Positions 36,669 to 44,041 of a stretch of 64,000 bases of DNA are shown piece after piece; positions within the stretch are counted from its first letter, which is position 1; every line of letters begins with the position of its first letter. Under the pieces are notes generated by a model, which was given only the letters and a program-made list of their open reading frames with translations, made no database searches and was not told where the DNA came from. Position numbers and translations under genes: made by a program. This DNA is from Rubrobacter tropicus (GTDB lineage Bacteria; Actinomycetota; Rubrobacteria; Rubrobacterales; Rubrobacteraceae). The stretch is from assembly GCF_011492945.1 (NCBI RefSeq), contig NZ_CP045119.1, forward strand, positions 3,286,001 to 3,350,000, given 5' to 3'.

Positions 36669-37049
36669 TTGCGGGAGAACGTCGTCGGATACGAGCCCCT
36701 ATCGAGCATCGCGGTCGGGCGTGAGAGCGAGGAGATGTGCCTGCTGGCCCGTCTCTTCAACGGCTTCTCCAACTCGACCCGGCTCTCCATCTTGCTGCTC
36801 CTCGTGCAGCGGGGCGAGATGAAAGTAGGGGAACTCGTAGAAGAGCTCGAAGCCCCGCAACCCCGCGTCTCCGACCACCTCCGCTGCCTCTCGGGGTGCG
36901 GGTACGTGCAGGTCAGGCGCGAGGGCCGCAACGCCTACTACTCCGTCTCCGACGAACGCATCCTGACGATCCTCGGCCTCGGCGAAGAACTACTCCGCGA
37001 CAACCGCGAGTGCCTGGAAGCCTGCGACACCATAAAGAAGGATTTTTAG
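36669..37049 (+). CDS. ArsR/SmtB family metal sensor, CmtR-like
   Basis: Winged-helix repressor of 126 aa. The recognition region PQPRVSDHLRCLSGCGYVQVRREGR carries Cys73 and Cys77 in the same spacing as the Cd/Pb-sensing cysteines of mycobacterial CmtR (HLxCLxxCG); further cysteines 24, 115 and 119 (ECLEAC) could complete the site. It would bind its operator without metal and release it on binding soft metals (family knowledge). A TTG start has AAAGGAG 8 nt upstream. No metal pump is adjacent; the only candidate targets nearby are its own promoter and the membrane-protein gene at 37172. Confidence 0.85.
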   Translation: MRENVVGYEPLSSIAVGRESEEMCLLARLFNGFSNSTRLSILLLLVQRGEMKVGELVEELEAPQPRVSDHLRCLSGCGYVQVRREGRNAYYSVSDERILTILGLGEELLRDNRECLEACDTIKKDF

Positions 37050-37050
37050 G

Positions 37051-37134
37051 GCTGTCAGCTCTCAGCCCGCTGCGGCTTCGCCTCCGCTCTCAGCCATCAG
37101 CCCTTTGCTTTTGCTGAAAGCCGATGGCTGAGAG
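37051..37134. repeat. Intergenic repeat with 12-bp inverted arms
   Basis: CTCTCAGCCATC (37087-37098) is the exact inverse of 37123-37134. The element begins right at the ArsR-gene stop with GGCTGTCAGCTCTCAGC and separates convergent genes, so the hairpin may act as a terminator in both directions. Confidence 0.75.
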
Positions 37135-37171
37135 AGTTCTGCGGATCGCCCCATACTTTCTTCGGAACCTC

Positions 37172-37648
37172 TCATGCATTACTCGTCCTCGGAGGGCGCG
37201 AGAACTTCCAGTAGACGAGCGCCAGCAGGATCACCAGCCCCACGGCCACCGCGCCGAACCGGATCTGCTCGTCTTCTGTCATGAACGCCCGGATCAAACC
37301 GTAGAACAGCGTGAAGACCGCCCCGAGGGTCGCCCCTTCGCCGATCACGGGCATACCGCTGATCCAGACTAGCCCCGTCACCAGCAACAGCACCGCCACT
37401 CCGATCGAGATGGAGGCGACAACCAGGTTGTAGTTCGAGAAATCTTCCCGATAAGCCTTCTCGTCGGCCCGAAACTCTTCCATCTTCCGCTGCTCCTCCG
37501 GCGTGCGCTCCTGACCGGGCCCCTGCTCCATCCCGGAAGGGTAAGCCGGGTACCGCGGCTCCTGGTAGAACGCCGAGATCCCAAACCCCACGAAAGCAAC
37601 CACCAGCAACGCTATGGCCAGCGCGTACAACGGCTTCAACGGCGACAT
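37172..37648 (-). CDS. Small polytopic membrane protein, unknown
   Basis: Not recognised. The 158-aa product has hydrophobic segments at about 7-27, 75-94, 100-120 and 128-148, with a hydrophilic loop of about 45 residues between the first two (PGQERTPEEQRKMEEFRADEK region). There are no cysteines or other obvious catalytic residues. ATG start with AGGAGG 7-12 nt upstream. Its promoter at 37745-37774 overlaps a 40-bp perfect palindrome, so expression is probably controlled tightly by a repressor. Confidence 0.72.
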   Translation of the reverse strand: MSPLKPLYALAIALLVVAFVGFGISAFYQEPRYPAYPSGMEQGPGQERTPEEQRKMEEFRADEKAYREDFSNYNLVVASISIGVAVLLLVTGLVWISGMPVIGEGATLGAVFTLFYGLIRAFMTEDEQIRFGAVAVGLVILLALVYWKFSRPPRTSNA

Positions 37649-37713
37649 ACGACCTCCTCAAACGGCTAACGCATCCCCCACGACCCTCCTCCTCGGAAGT
37701 CCGACCTCCTTTC

Positions 37714-37753
37714 CGCTAGACTTACGTTGTAAATTTACAACGTAAGTCTAGCG
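37714..37753. promoter_or_regulatory. 40-bp perfect palindrome, probable operator
   Basis: The two 20-bp halves (37714-37733 and 37734-37753) are exact reverse complements with no spacer. Each half contains TTACGTTGTAA, itself a near-dyad of the TTAC-N3-GTAA type often bound by TetR-like repressors, so two dimers could bind. It overlaps the minus-10 and start region of the promoter for the gene ending at 37172. Confidence 0.85.
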
Positions 37754-37774
37754 CTTGCGTGGGACGGTTGTCAA
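37745..37774 (-). promoter_or_regulatory. Promoter for the 37172-37648 gene
   Basis: On the minus strand, TTGACA (37774-37769) is perfect and TAGACT (37750-37745) lies 18 bp downstream. The minus-10 is inside the palindrome, so an occupied operator would block RNA polymerase. Confidence 0.7.
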
Positions 37775-37805
37775 GAGGTGCGGGGGTATTTGCGGGGGTG
37801 CGGGG

Positions 37806-38126
37806 CTATTCGGGGTTGGTTTCGGTCCTCTGGCGGGCGGTTTTGAGCTTCCGTTTCCAGCGCTCGCCCCAGCGGGCCTGGGCGGCGAGGGCGACGCGGT
37901 TGTGGGGGAGTTCGCCGGAGGTCAGGGATTCGTCGTAGCCGTTCAGGTATCCGAGTCTGGCATCGCGGAGGGCGTAGGGTGAGATCCAGGCCGGCAGGTC
38001 GAGCCCGCGCCACAGCTCGACCATCTCCGCCGCCGACCTGAAGCCGGCTTCGCGCGCGTCTTCGGAGCCCAGCCCTTCTCCCGCCTTGCGGCAGGCTTCC
38101 CGCAGTTCGTCTGGGGTGAAACCCAC
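37806..38126 (-). CDS. Small protein of unknown function
   Basis: Not recognised. The 106-aa product starts GFTPDELREACRKAGEGL, is Arg/Glu-rich, contains LWRGLDLPAWISPYALRDARL and ends in a basic helix WGERWKRKLKTARQR. GTG 38126 has no ribosome site. In the same frame an upstream CTG at 38180 follows GAGGAG by 6 nt and would add SHPPYRLPEALARHAPK, which reads like real protein; the true start may be this non-standard codon. It has no membrane segment. Confidence 0.6.
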   Translation of the reverse strand: MGFTPDELREACRKAGEGLGSEDAREAGFRSAAEMVELWRGLDLPAWISPYALRDARLGYLNGYDESLTSGELPHNRVALAAQARWGERWKRKLKTARQRTETNPE

Positions 38127-38304
38127 TTTCGGGGCGTGACGGGCCAGGGCTTCGGGGAGCCGGTACGGGGGATGGGACAGGGGATCTCCTCGGTAGCTTG
38201 CGAAAAGGCTAACACGGGTGGGAGGGGTAGGTGTTTACCGAAAGAGGACCGCGGGAACCTTGGGGTTTCGTCACACGCACTAATACGGATCAGGGGTATC
38301 TCAC

Positions 38305-39417
38305 ATGGCGCAGGCGCGAGATTTGAGGCAGGCGATAGATTCGATGGCGGGCCGCGACGGGCCCATGCTTTCGGCTTACGTGAGCGTGAACGCCGCCATC
38401 CCGGAGAACCAGGAGCGGGCCTACCTGGTGCGCCTCAGGGACGCCATGAACGACGAGGGCGTCCCTGAAAGTCTGCAGGATCGGGTCCGCGAGAGCCTTG
38501 AAGGGGAGACCCATCCCGGGGCCAGGACGCTCGCCGTCTTCGCGGACGAGGGCGGGCTCTTCGAGGTCTACCGGCTGCAGGTGGACCTGCCGGAGTCGAG
38601 CCGCTGGGGCGACCCGTACGTGGCGCCGCTAACCCTCGTGCTCGACGAGTACGAGGCCTACGGGGCGGTCGTACTGGACGCGGAGCGGTTCAGGTACTTC
38701 GTCGTCTCGCCGCTGGCGGACGCCGAAGGCGGCGAGCAGGTCAAGGGCAACGGTTTCAGGGAGTTGGACGTGGATCCCAGCGAGCCGTACCCCAGGGGCG
38801 GGATGGACCAGGAGCCGACCAGCCGCCGGACGGAGGCGAACGTCCACAAGTTCTACAACCAGCTCGGCGAGCTGACGCGGGACCTTACCCTCCGCGAGGG
38901 GGTGAAGCGCCTGATCCTGGCCGGCCCGAAAGAGAGGACCGCTGAGTTCCGCAACCTGCTGCCCAACGAGGTCAAGGACCGCGTCGTCGCCGAGGAACAT
39001 TTGGACCTGAGCGCTTCGGAAGGAGAGATCCTGGACCGCCTGGAGGAGATCCGGGAGCGGGCCGAGCACGAGCGCGCGGGCGAGCTTCTGGCGGAGATCC
39101 GGGAATCCGGCGTGCGCGGTCCCGGGGAGACCATAAAAGCCCTCCAGGAAGAGAACCGCGTCTACCACCTCGCGGTCCTGTGGGACCTCGACGGCGAGGT
39201 GCGCTGGTCTGACGCGGACGGCCTCGCCATAATGGACGTTACGCGGGAGAAGAGCCCCTACTCCGGCGAGCCGACCCGCGTGCGGCCTCTCACCGACGTT
39301 CTTGTCGAGCTCGCGGCTGCCCGCGGCGCCCGCCTGGACTTCATGCGCGGCGAGAACGAGAACACCGACACTTTGCGCGACGAGTTCGGCGGCATAGCGG
39401 GCCTCACCCGCTTTTAG
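38305..39417 (+). CDS. VLRF1/baeRF-type (eRF1-like) protein
   Basis: A 370-aa soluble protein resembling bacterial-archaeal eRF1-related proteins (VLRF1 group), which are thought to act in peptide release or rescue on ribosomes. The N-terminal MLSAYVSVNAAIPENQERAYLVRL, the central VLDAERFRYFVV and VHKFYNQLGELTRDLTLREGVKRLILAGP segments, and a C-terminal L7Ae-like part (VYHLAVLWDLDGEV) fit that plan. No canonical GGQ was found; GGMDQ occurs near residue 170. Monocistronic, followed by a strong terminator at 39419-39451. The family call rests on pattern memory and is moderate. Confidence 0.65.
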   Translation: MAQARDLRQAIDSMAGRDGPMLSAYVSVNAAIPENQERAYLVRLRDAMNDEGVPESLQDRVRESLEGETHPGARTLAVFADEGGLFEVYRLQVDLPESSRWGDPYVAPLTLVLDEYEAYGAVVLDAERFRYFVVSPLADAEGGEQVKGNGFRELDVDPSEPYPRGGMDQEPTSRRTEANVHKFYNQLGELTRDLTLREGVKRLILAGPKERTAEFRNLLPNEVKDRVVAEEHLDLSASEGEILDRLEEIRERAEHERAGELLAEIRESGVRGPGETIKALQEENRVYHLAVLWDLDGEVRWSDADGLAIMDVTREKSPYSGEPTRVRPLTDVLVELAAARGARLDFMRGENENTDTLRDEFGGIAGLTRF

Positions 39418-39418
39418 A

Positions 39419-39451
39419 GCGGAATGCGGGGGCATCGCCCCTGCATTCCGC
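39419..39451 (+). terminator. 15-bp stem terminator after the VLRF1-type gene
   Basis: 39419-39433 pairs with 39437-39451 (one mismatch) around the loop ATC. It begins 1 bp after the stop codon. Confidence 0.75.
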
Positions 39452-39545
39452 GCGGTCAGCGATCAGCCCGCTCCGGCTCCGCCTGCGCTGTCAGCTATCA
39501 GCTTTTCTGCTCTTGCTGAGAGCTGACTGCTGATGGCTGACAGCT
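39452..39545. repeat. Intergenic repeat with 16-bp inverted arms
   Basis: GCTGTCAGCTATCAGC (39487-39502) pairs with 39529-39544 with one mismatch. Contains CCGCTCCGGCTCCGCCTGCG, a module also found at 50370 and 57602. Member of the dispersed family. Confidence 0.75.
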
Positions 39546-39700
39546 TCACTCTCCCGCATGTTTCGTTTTTGTTAAGAGTATTGCGAAATATGGGTTGGGG
39601 TGTTAGCTTTATTGTGTCATCTGCCGTGTCTCGGCGGTGACATCAGGGTCGTAAAAACACTATTCTTGGTTCCCGCACGGGGAAGAAGCAAGGAGGAGCG

Positions 39701-40489
39701 ATGAGGGGAAGGTTCGGCTGGATCGGGGCCGGGGTGTTGTTGCTCGGCATCGTGGCGATCCTGGCGGTCGGGTTCACGGCCCTTGGGGGTACGGACCTGC
39801 TGGCGGGGGCGGGCGCCGACAAGACGGAGCGGGCCAAGGAGCCCACCGGCGCGAAGAAAGACCCTCCAAAAGCCGCCCAGGAACCCGAGAAGGAGCAAGC
39901 CAAGAAAGAGGAACCCAAAGAAGAAGAGTCGAAGAAAGACGAGCCGGACGAGGAGCTGAACAACAAGGAGCAGGCGAAGGCCGCGGAGAAAGAGCCTACG
40001 CCGACGGAGGCGTCCGCCGAGGCCTCCGCTTCGGCGGCCGCTTCGGCGCCCGCCGACACCACCATGACGCTCGAAGTCCCGGCGATAGGCCTCTCCGTCC
40101 CCGTCTACGAGGGTACGGGCGAGGCTTCGCTCTCGGCCGGGACCGGCCACCTTTCGGGGACCGGGTACCCCTGGATCCCGGGCTCCAACACCTACGTCGC
40201 CGGGCACCGCATCGGCTATCCCGGCACCGCCAGCGACTACGTTTTCTGGGACCTTCCCTCGCTCGTCGAAGGCGACGAGGTCTACCTTACCGACGCCAAC
40301 GGCAAGACCTACACCTACGCGGTAAGCGAGATCCTGGAAGTACCGATCACGGACCTCTCGGTTACCGCCCCCGTCGCCGGCAGGGACGTCGTGAGCCTTC
40401 AGACGTGCATCGAAAACTACGGCGATTACTGGACCCCCGGACCCAACTGGTACGTCCGCTACGTGGTCCGCGCTGACAAGGTGGCGTAG
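39701..40489 (+). CDS. Sortase (class E-like transpeptidase)
   Basis: Cell-surface cysteine transpeptidase, 262 aa. One N-terminal membrane segment (about 7-30), a long Lys/Glu/Ala-rich spacer (about 38-118) and the sortase barrel (about 120-262) with catalytic His169 (YVAGHR), Cys236 (SLQTC) and Arg253 (YVRYVVR). ATG with GGAGG 6-10 nt upstream. Its leader at 39626-39655 can fold (TGTCA/TGACA with GCCG/CGGC). It is one of three sortases in the window, and no LPXTG- or LAXTG-type substrate gene was seen nearby. Confidence 0.88.
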   Translation: MRGRFGWIGAGVLLLGIVAILAVGFTALGGTDLLAGAGADKTERAKEPTGAKKDPPKAAQEPEKEQAKKEEPKEEESKKDEPDEELNNKEQAKAAEKEPTPTEASAEASASAAASAPADTTMTLEVPAIGLSVPVYEGTGEASLSAGTGHLSGTGYPWIPGSNTYVAGHRIGYPGTASDYVFWDLPSLVEGDEVYLTDANGKTYTYAVSEILEVPITDLSVTAPVAGRDVVSLQTCIENYGDYWTPGPNWYVRYVVRADKVA

Positions 40490-40626
40490 CTGTTAGCTTT
40501 CAGCGGTCAGCCTTCAGCTTTTTCTGCTGGGGGGCTGGCCGCTTCCGTTTCGGGTCTTCCGGCGTATCGAATCTGCCCAGCTGACGGCTGAAAGCGGAGG
40601 CCGAAGGCCCAAGCGGGCTGATAGCT
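40489..40626. repeat. Modular intergenic repeat between sortase and sixA
   Basis: The element starts in the sortase stop codon. 40497-40511 pairs with 40580-40594 (14/15), and GGCC-GAA-GGCC lies at 40599-40609. It lies between convergent genes next to the long hairpin at 40627-40669. Confidence 0.75.
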
Positions 40627-40669
40627 GATGGCAGAAGCGATTCGCTTTCAGCGAATCGCTTCTGCCATC
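40627..40669 (-). terminator. 19-bp perfect stem-loop at the sixA stop codon
   Basis: 40627-40645 is the exact reverse complement of 40651-40669; the 5-nt loop holds the sixA TGA. The last six codons of sixA therefore pair with their own inverted copy in the 3' untranslated region. A terminator or RNA-stabilising role is likely. Confidence 0.7.
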
Positions 40670-41160
40670 GCGCGCAGCATCTTCGGGGTGGCGAGCCAGC
40701 GTAGTTGACCGGTGCCTGGTGACAGCGCGCCGTCGAAGCGGACGCACACTACGCCGCCTTTCTTTATGGTGATCTCGGCGCCGTTCGCCTCGCCGGTGAG
40801 CAAGTACGAGGCGAGCTCGTGCAGGCCGGGCCGGTGCCCGACCAACGCAACGGTCCCAGCCGCTTCGTAAGCTTCGAGGACCCGCGCGGCCCTATCCGGC
40901 GGCAACGTCGGTTCGAGCGAAGCCCAGGCCTTCGGCGCGGGCCAGCCTTCCAGCTCGGCCAGGACCTCGGCCGTCCGCCACGCCCGCTCGAAGGGGCTGC
41001 TGAGGAGCGCGTCGACCCGGGGCGCGAGTTGGACGAGACCTGGGAGAGAGTGCCGAAAGGCTTCCTCTCCCTCGGGTGTCAGGGGACGGAGCGAATCGTC
41101 GGGCCAGCGCTCCGGGTCGCGCCCGTGGGCGGATGCGTGGCGTACCAGGTAGACATCCAC
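40648..41160 (-). CDS. sixA: SixA-type histidine phosphatase
   Basis: Short histidine-phosphatase-superfamily protein of 170 aa. The N-terminal VYLVRHASA motif supplies Arg7 and the phospho-accepting His8, and a second His is in ALVGHRPGLHE. SixA-type enzymes remove phosphate from phosphohistidine proteins; here its gene lies 6 bp after a CYTH-CHAD polyphosphate-binding gene, a pairing that suggests phosphate or polyphosphate metabolism. The 3' end is embedded in a 19-bp perfect hairpin. Confidence 0.85.
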   Translation of the reverse strand: MDVYLVRHASAHGRDPERWPDDSLRPLTPEGEEAFRHSLPGLVQLAPRVDALLSSPFERAWRTAEVLAELEGWPAPKAWASLEPTLPPDRAARVLEAYEAAGTVALVGHRPGLHELASYLLTGEANGAEITIKKGGVVCVRFDGALSPGTGQLRWLATPKMLRAMAEAIR

Positions 41161-41166
41161 GCGAGG

Positions 41167-42936
41167 CTAGCGGACGGTCTTTTTCGAGCCCTTCGCCTTC
41201 TGCGGGCTCTTCCTGGCGTCCTTCATGACCTTCTCGAAGTCCTTCCAGGTCTTGCCCCTGGCGAGGGCGCGAAACGGCTTCGACCGGAGCACTTCGGAGC
41301 GTATCCTGGCGGCTTCCCTGAGGTAGCGCTCGGAGTAGACGCCCATCGTGAAGGCCGCGCCCCGCGGGACGCGGGGACCGTTCGTCGTGGTGCCGAGTTC
41401 TCGCAGGGTGCCGGCGGCGACGACGGCGTCCTGGTGATCGCCGAGGTCGTCCTGCAGCGTCTTTAGGGGTTCGATCAGGTCTTCCGTCCCCTTGCCGTAT
41501 ACCTCGGAGACGAACTCAAGCGCGTAGCGGAGCCGCTTGCCTTTCTTGCGAAGGTCGTGGAAGCTCTCGGTAGGTGACGACTCTTCCAGACGCCCGGCGG
41601 CCTTGCTCCACTTGCGGTAGCGGGCGGAGATCAGGGCCGGCGCCGCCGATGTGACGGGCTCGCCCTCGGGGCTGTGGCCGTTGCCCTGCGCGAGCTCCCG
41701 CTCCGCGCCCGGGCCACGACGCAGCATCTCGCCGAAGGACGCCTCCAGGCGCTCGTAGCGCGCCGAGTCGAGCACTTCGAGCATGAGCGCGCGGGCCTCG
41801 GTCCGCCGCTTCTTCATGACGTCGAGGATCTTGCCGAGGAACTCGGAGCTCTCCTCGTCGGCCTCGTTCTTCCAGGCCTCCAGGCGGCCGATCTGGACGT
41901 CCAAGTCCCTGACGTCGCCCAAAGAGCCCGCCACCCAGCGGAGCTCCTCGCGGAACCACTTCGCCCTCTCGGGCAGCGCCCCCTCGAACACCTTCATGGC
42001 GGCCCGCATCCGGCGCGTCGCCACGCGCATGTCGTGGAGCGCTTCCGGGTCTTCGCCGATCCTGGTGCCGGGCTCGTGGGACCGCATCTTGGCGAACTGC
42101 CTCCGCAGCACGGCGAACGCGACCTCGCCCAAAGTCATGGTCGGTTCTATCTCCGTGGGCCCCGCCTCGGTCTCGGAGCGCGGGCTGAGGCCCGTGGCGT
42201 AGAGGCCGGTCTCGAACTTGGAGATCGAGGCGGGCTTCAGTTCCAGGGCATACTGCATCTCGTCGACGAAGCCCCGCAGGTCGGGCGTCGGGGCGGTCCC
42301 GGCACCGGCCTCGACCTCGACGCGGCAGATTCGGGCCGACTCCCGGCCCTCGCCGATCGGAATTTCGGAAGAGTCGAGCACGACCTCGCCGATGCGGACC
42401 CGGTTTGCCGACGAGCCGTTCTCCGGCTCGCCCGTATCGTCCTCCAGCAGGAGCGCGAACTTCTGGCGGCTGGTGCGGACCTCGAACATCAGCCGCGTGT
42501 CCTGGCCTCCGAGAAGGGAGCGGATGCGCTCCCCGACAGGACCGGGGGCCTTGCCCAGAGTGGCGGGCTTATCGTCGCCAAGGGGCTCCGTGATCTCGCG
42601 CCGCTTTCTGACGTTGCCCTCCGCGGGCGAGAGGGACTTCATGGTAGCCTCGGCGTTGCTCCCCACCTTGCGGACGCGCAGGGCGTACCCGGCCCGGTAG
42701 AAACGCCAGTCCTCCGCGTCGTAGTAGGCGTCGGTGATCTTCTCCTCCGACTCGGGCTCGACCACGAGGCCGGACCCGGACGAGTGCTGCCGCAGCCAGG
42801 CCTCGACGGGTTCGAGCTCCACCGCGTCGAACTGCCACTCCACCTCGTGATGGTCGACCGGAGACCTCCCTCTGGAAGACCGTCCTCCCGACTTGGTGGT
42901 CCCGGCCGATCTCCGCCTGCTCCTCTGCTGCGCCAC
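41167..42936 (-). CDS. CYTH-CHAD domain protein
   Basis: The product (589 aa from the chosen GTG) carries an N-terminal CYTH domain (triphosphate tunnel fold; starts HHEVEWQFDAVE, with DAYYDAEDWRFYRAGYALRVRK, about 25-235) and a C-terminal CHAD helical domain with repeated basic His motifs (ALHDMRVATRRMRAAMKVFEG; FHDLRKKGKRLRYALEFV). CHAD domains bind polyphosphate. The frame is open to ATG 42993 and ATG 42984; GTG 42936 begins the first plausible conserved region, and a leaderless start at 42984 is possible. SixA follows, and PPK1/PPX genes are 3-6 kb away. Confidence 0.87.
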   Translation of the reverse strand: MAQQRSRRRSAGTTKSGGRSSRGRSPVDHHEVEWQFDAVELEPVEAWLRQHSSGSGLVVEPESEEKITDAYYDAEDWRFYRAGYALRVRKVGSNAEATMKSLSPAEGNVRKRREITEPLGDDKPATLGKAPGPVGERIRSLLGGQDTRLMFEVRTSRQKFALLLEDDTGEPENGSSANRVRIGEVVLDSSEIPIGEGRESARICRVEVEAGAGTAPTPDLRGFVDEMQYALELKPASISKFETGLYATGLSPRSETEAGPTEIEPTMTLGEVAFAVLRRQFAKMRSHEPGTRIGEDPEALHDMRVATRRMRAAMKVFEGALPERAKWFREELRWVAGSLGDVRDLDVQIGRLEAWKNEADEESSEFLGKILDVMKKRRTEARALMLEVLDSARYERLEASFGEMLRRGPGAERELAQGNGHSPEGEPVTSAAPALISARYRKWSKAAGRLEESSPTESFHDLRKKGKRLRYALEFVSEVYGKGTEDLIEPLKTLQDDLGDHQDAVVAAGTLRELGTTTNGPRVPRGAAFTMGVYSERYLREAARIRSEVLRSKPFRALARGKTWKDFEKVMKDARKSPQKAKGSKKTVR

Positions 42937-43039
42937 TCGTCCTCGCTTTCTTCCGGTCGCCCCTGCCGGCGAGCATTCTAACATGCACGACATATAGCAA
43001 TCGCGCTCACCACATGCACAACCCGTGGTGTATCCGGGT

Positions 43040-43068
43040 TTGAAAGCGGCGCTGCCGGCCCTTATATT
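43040..43068 (+). promoter_or_regulatory. Promoter TTGAAA-N17-TATATT for mgtC-like gene
   Basis: TTGAAA (43040-43045) and TATATT (43063-43068) are separated by exactly 17 bp. Start expected near 43075, just before the hairpin at 43080-43100. Confidence 0.7.
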
Positions 43069-43079
43069 TCGGTCGAGAT

Positions 43080-43100
43080 CCCGCGCCGAAGTAGCGCGGG
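43080..43100 (+). other. Leader hairpin ahead of the mgtC-like gene
   Basis: CCCGCGC and GCGCGGG form a perfect 7-bp stem around CGAAGTA, lying in the short 5' leader between the predicted start site and GTG 43122. It could influence mRNA stability or translation. Confidence 0.5.
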
Positions 43101-43121
43101 CGGTCCTTGCCGGGGTGGTGC

Positions 43122-43841
43122 GTGGAAAACCTGACGATCTCGTACGCGGAGATAGTGGTCCGGCTGCTCGCGACGGCGGTGCTGTGCGGGTTGATCGGGC
43201 TGGAGCGCGAGACGCGAGACCAGTCCGCGGGGTTCAGGACGCACATCCTTCTCGGCCTCGGGGCCGCGCTCTTCACGCTCGTCTCGGCCTACGGTTTCCC
43301 CGATTTCACGGGGGCGGCGCTGGAGAGCGGCGGTCGGGGCGTACAGTTCGACCCGACCAGGATAGCCGCCCAGGTCGTCACCGGCGTCGGATTTCTCGGG
43401 GCCGGCGCGATCATCCGCCAGGGTATCGACGTGCGGGGCCTCACCACCGCGGCGAGCCTCTGGACGGCCGCCGCCATCGGCCTGGCCTCTGGCGCGGGCT
43501 ACTACTTCGGCGCGGCGGCCACGACGGCCGTGGTACTCGTGGCCCTGTACCTGCTGCGCGGGGTCAGGGTCTACGTGGTCTCGCGCTTCCGCACCGCCTT
43601 CGCCGTCCTGAACGTCCACTTCACCGACGCGGGCGCCGAGATTTCCGGCGTGACGAACATCCTAGAAAGCAACGACGTCAGGATCCGCAGCACGGACGCG
43701 GAGATAGAGGATGGCAGGGCAAGCTACGAGCTCCAATTACGCGTCCCCCCGGGCCGGAGCATGCACGAGATGCTGGCCGAGGTCTCCGCCCTCCCGAGCG
43801 TAAAGCGCGCGGAGATCACGGGATTGCAGGAGGTCGAATGA
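43122..43841 (+). CDS. MgtC/SapB family membrane protein
   Basis: Membrane protein of 239 aa with the MgtC signature: LLATAVLCGLIGLERETRDQSAGFRTHILLGLGAALFTLVSAYGF, then VVTGVGFLGAGAIIRQG and GLTTAASLWTAAAIGLASGAG, about four or five membrane segments, and a soluble ACT-like C-terminus (about 155-239). MgtC proteins affect Mg homeostasis and ATP synthase in low Mg (family knowledge). GTG 43122 has GGGGTGG about 6 nt upstream; a TTG at 43107 is in frame. A clean promoter is at 43040-43068. Confidence 0.9.
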   Translation: MENLTISYAEIVVRLLATAVLCGLIGLERETRDQSAGFRTHILLGLGAALFTLVSAYGFPDFTGAALESGGRGVQFDPTRIAAQVVTGVGFLGAGAIIRQGIDVRGLTTAASLWTAAAIGLASGAGYYFGAAATTAVVLVALYLLRGVRVYVVSRFRTAFAVLNVHFTDAGAEISGVTNILESNDVRIRSTDAEIEDGRASYELQLRVPPGRSMHEMLAEVSALPSVKRAEITGLQEVE

Positions 43842-44041
43842 GTCCCGGCTCCCGTCCGACGCTCAAGGATCGAGGTTGCGGCCCACGTCACAGCCGCGGC
43901 GGCCCCGCGACGCGCGTCCTTCCCGTAGGGCTTCGCGTCAAGGTATTGCGGCCCCTCGACCCGCGCCTACTCCACCTGCCCGTCGCGGTATCCGGCGAGC
44001 AGCGCCACCGGAGCCGCGACGGTCTGTGCTTCAATGGGAGA

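Noticed and set aside
43842-44041. Minus-strand residue string ending ALLAGYRDGQVE as a gene fragment
   Set aside because: Fewer than 20 plausible residues, and the frame continues only as a shadow.
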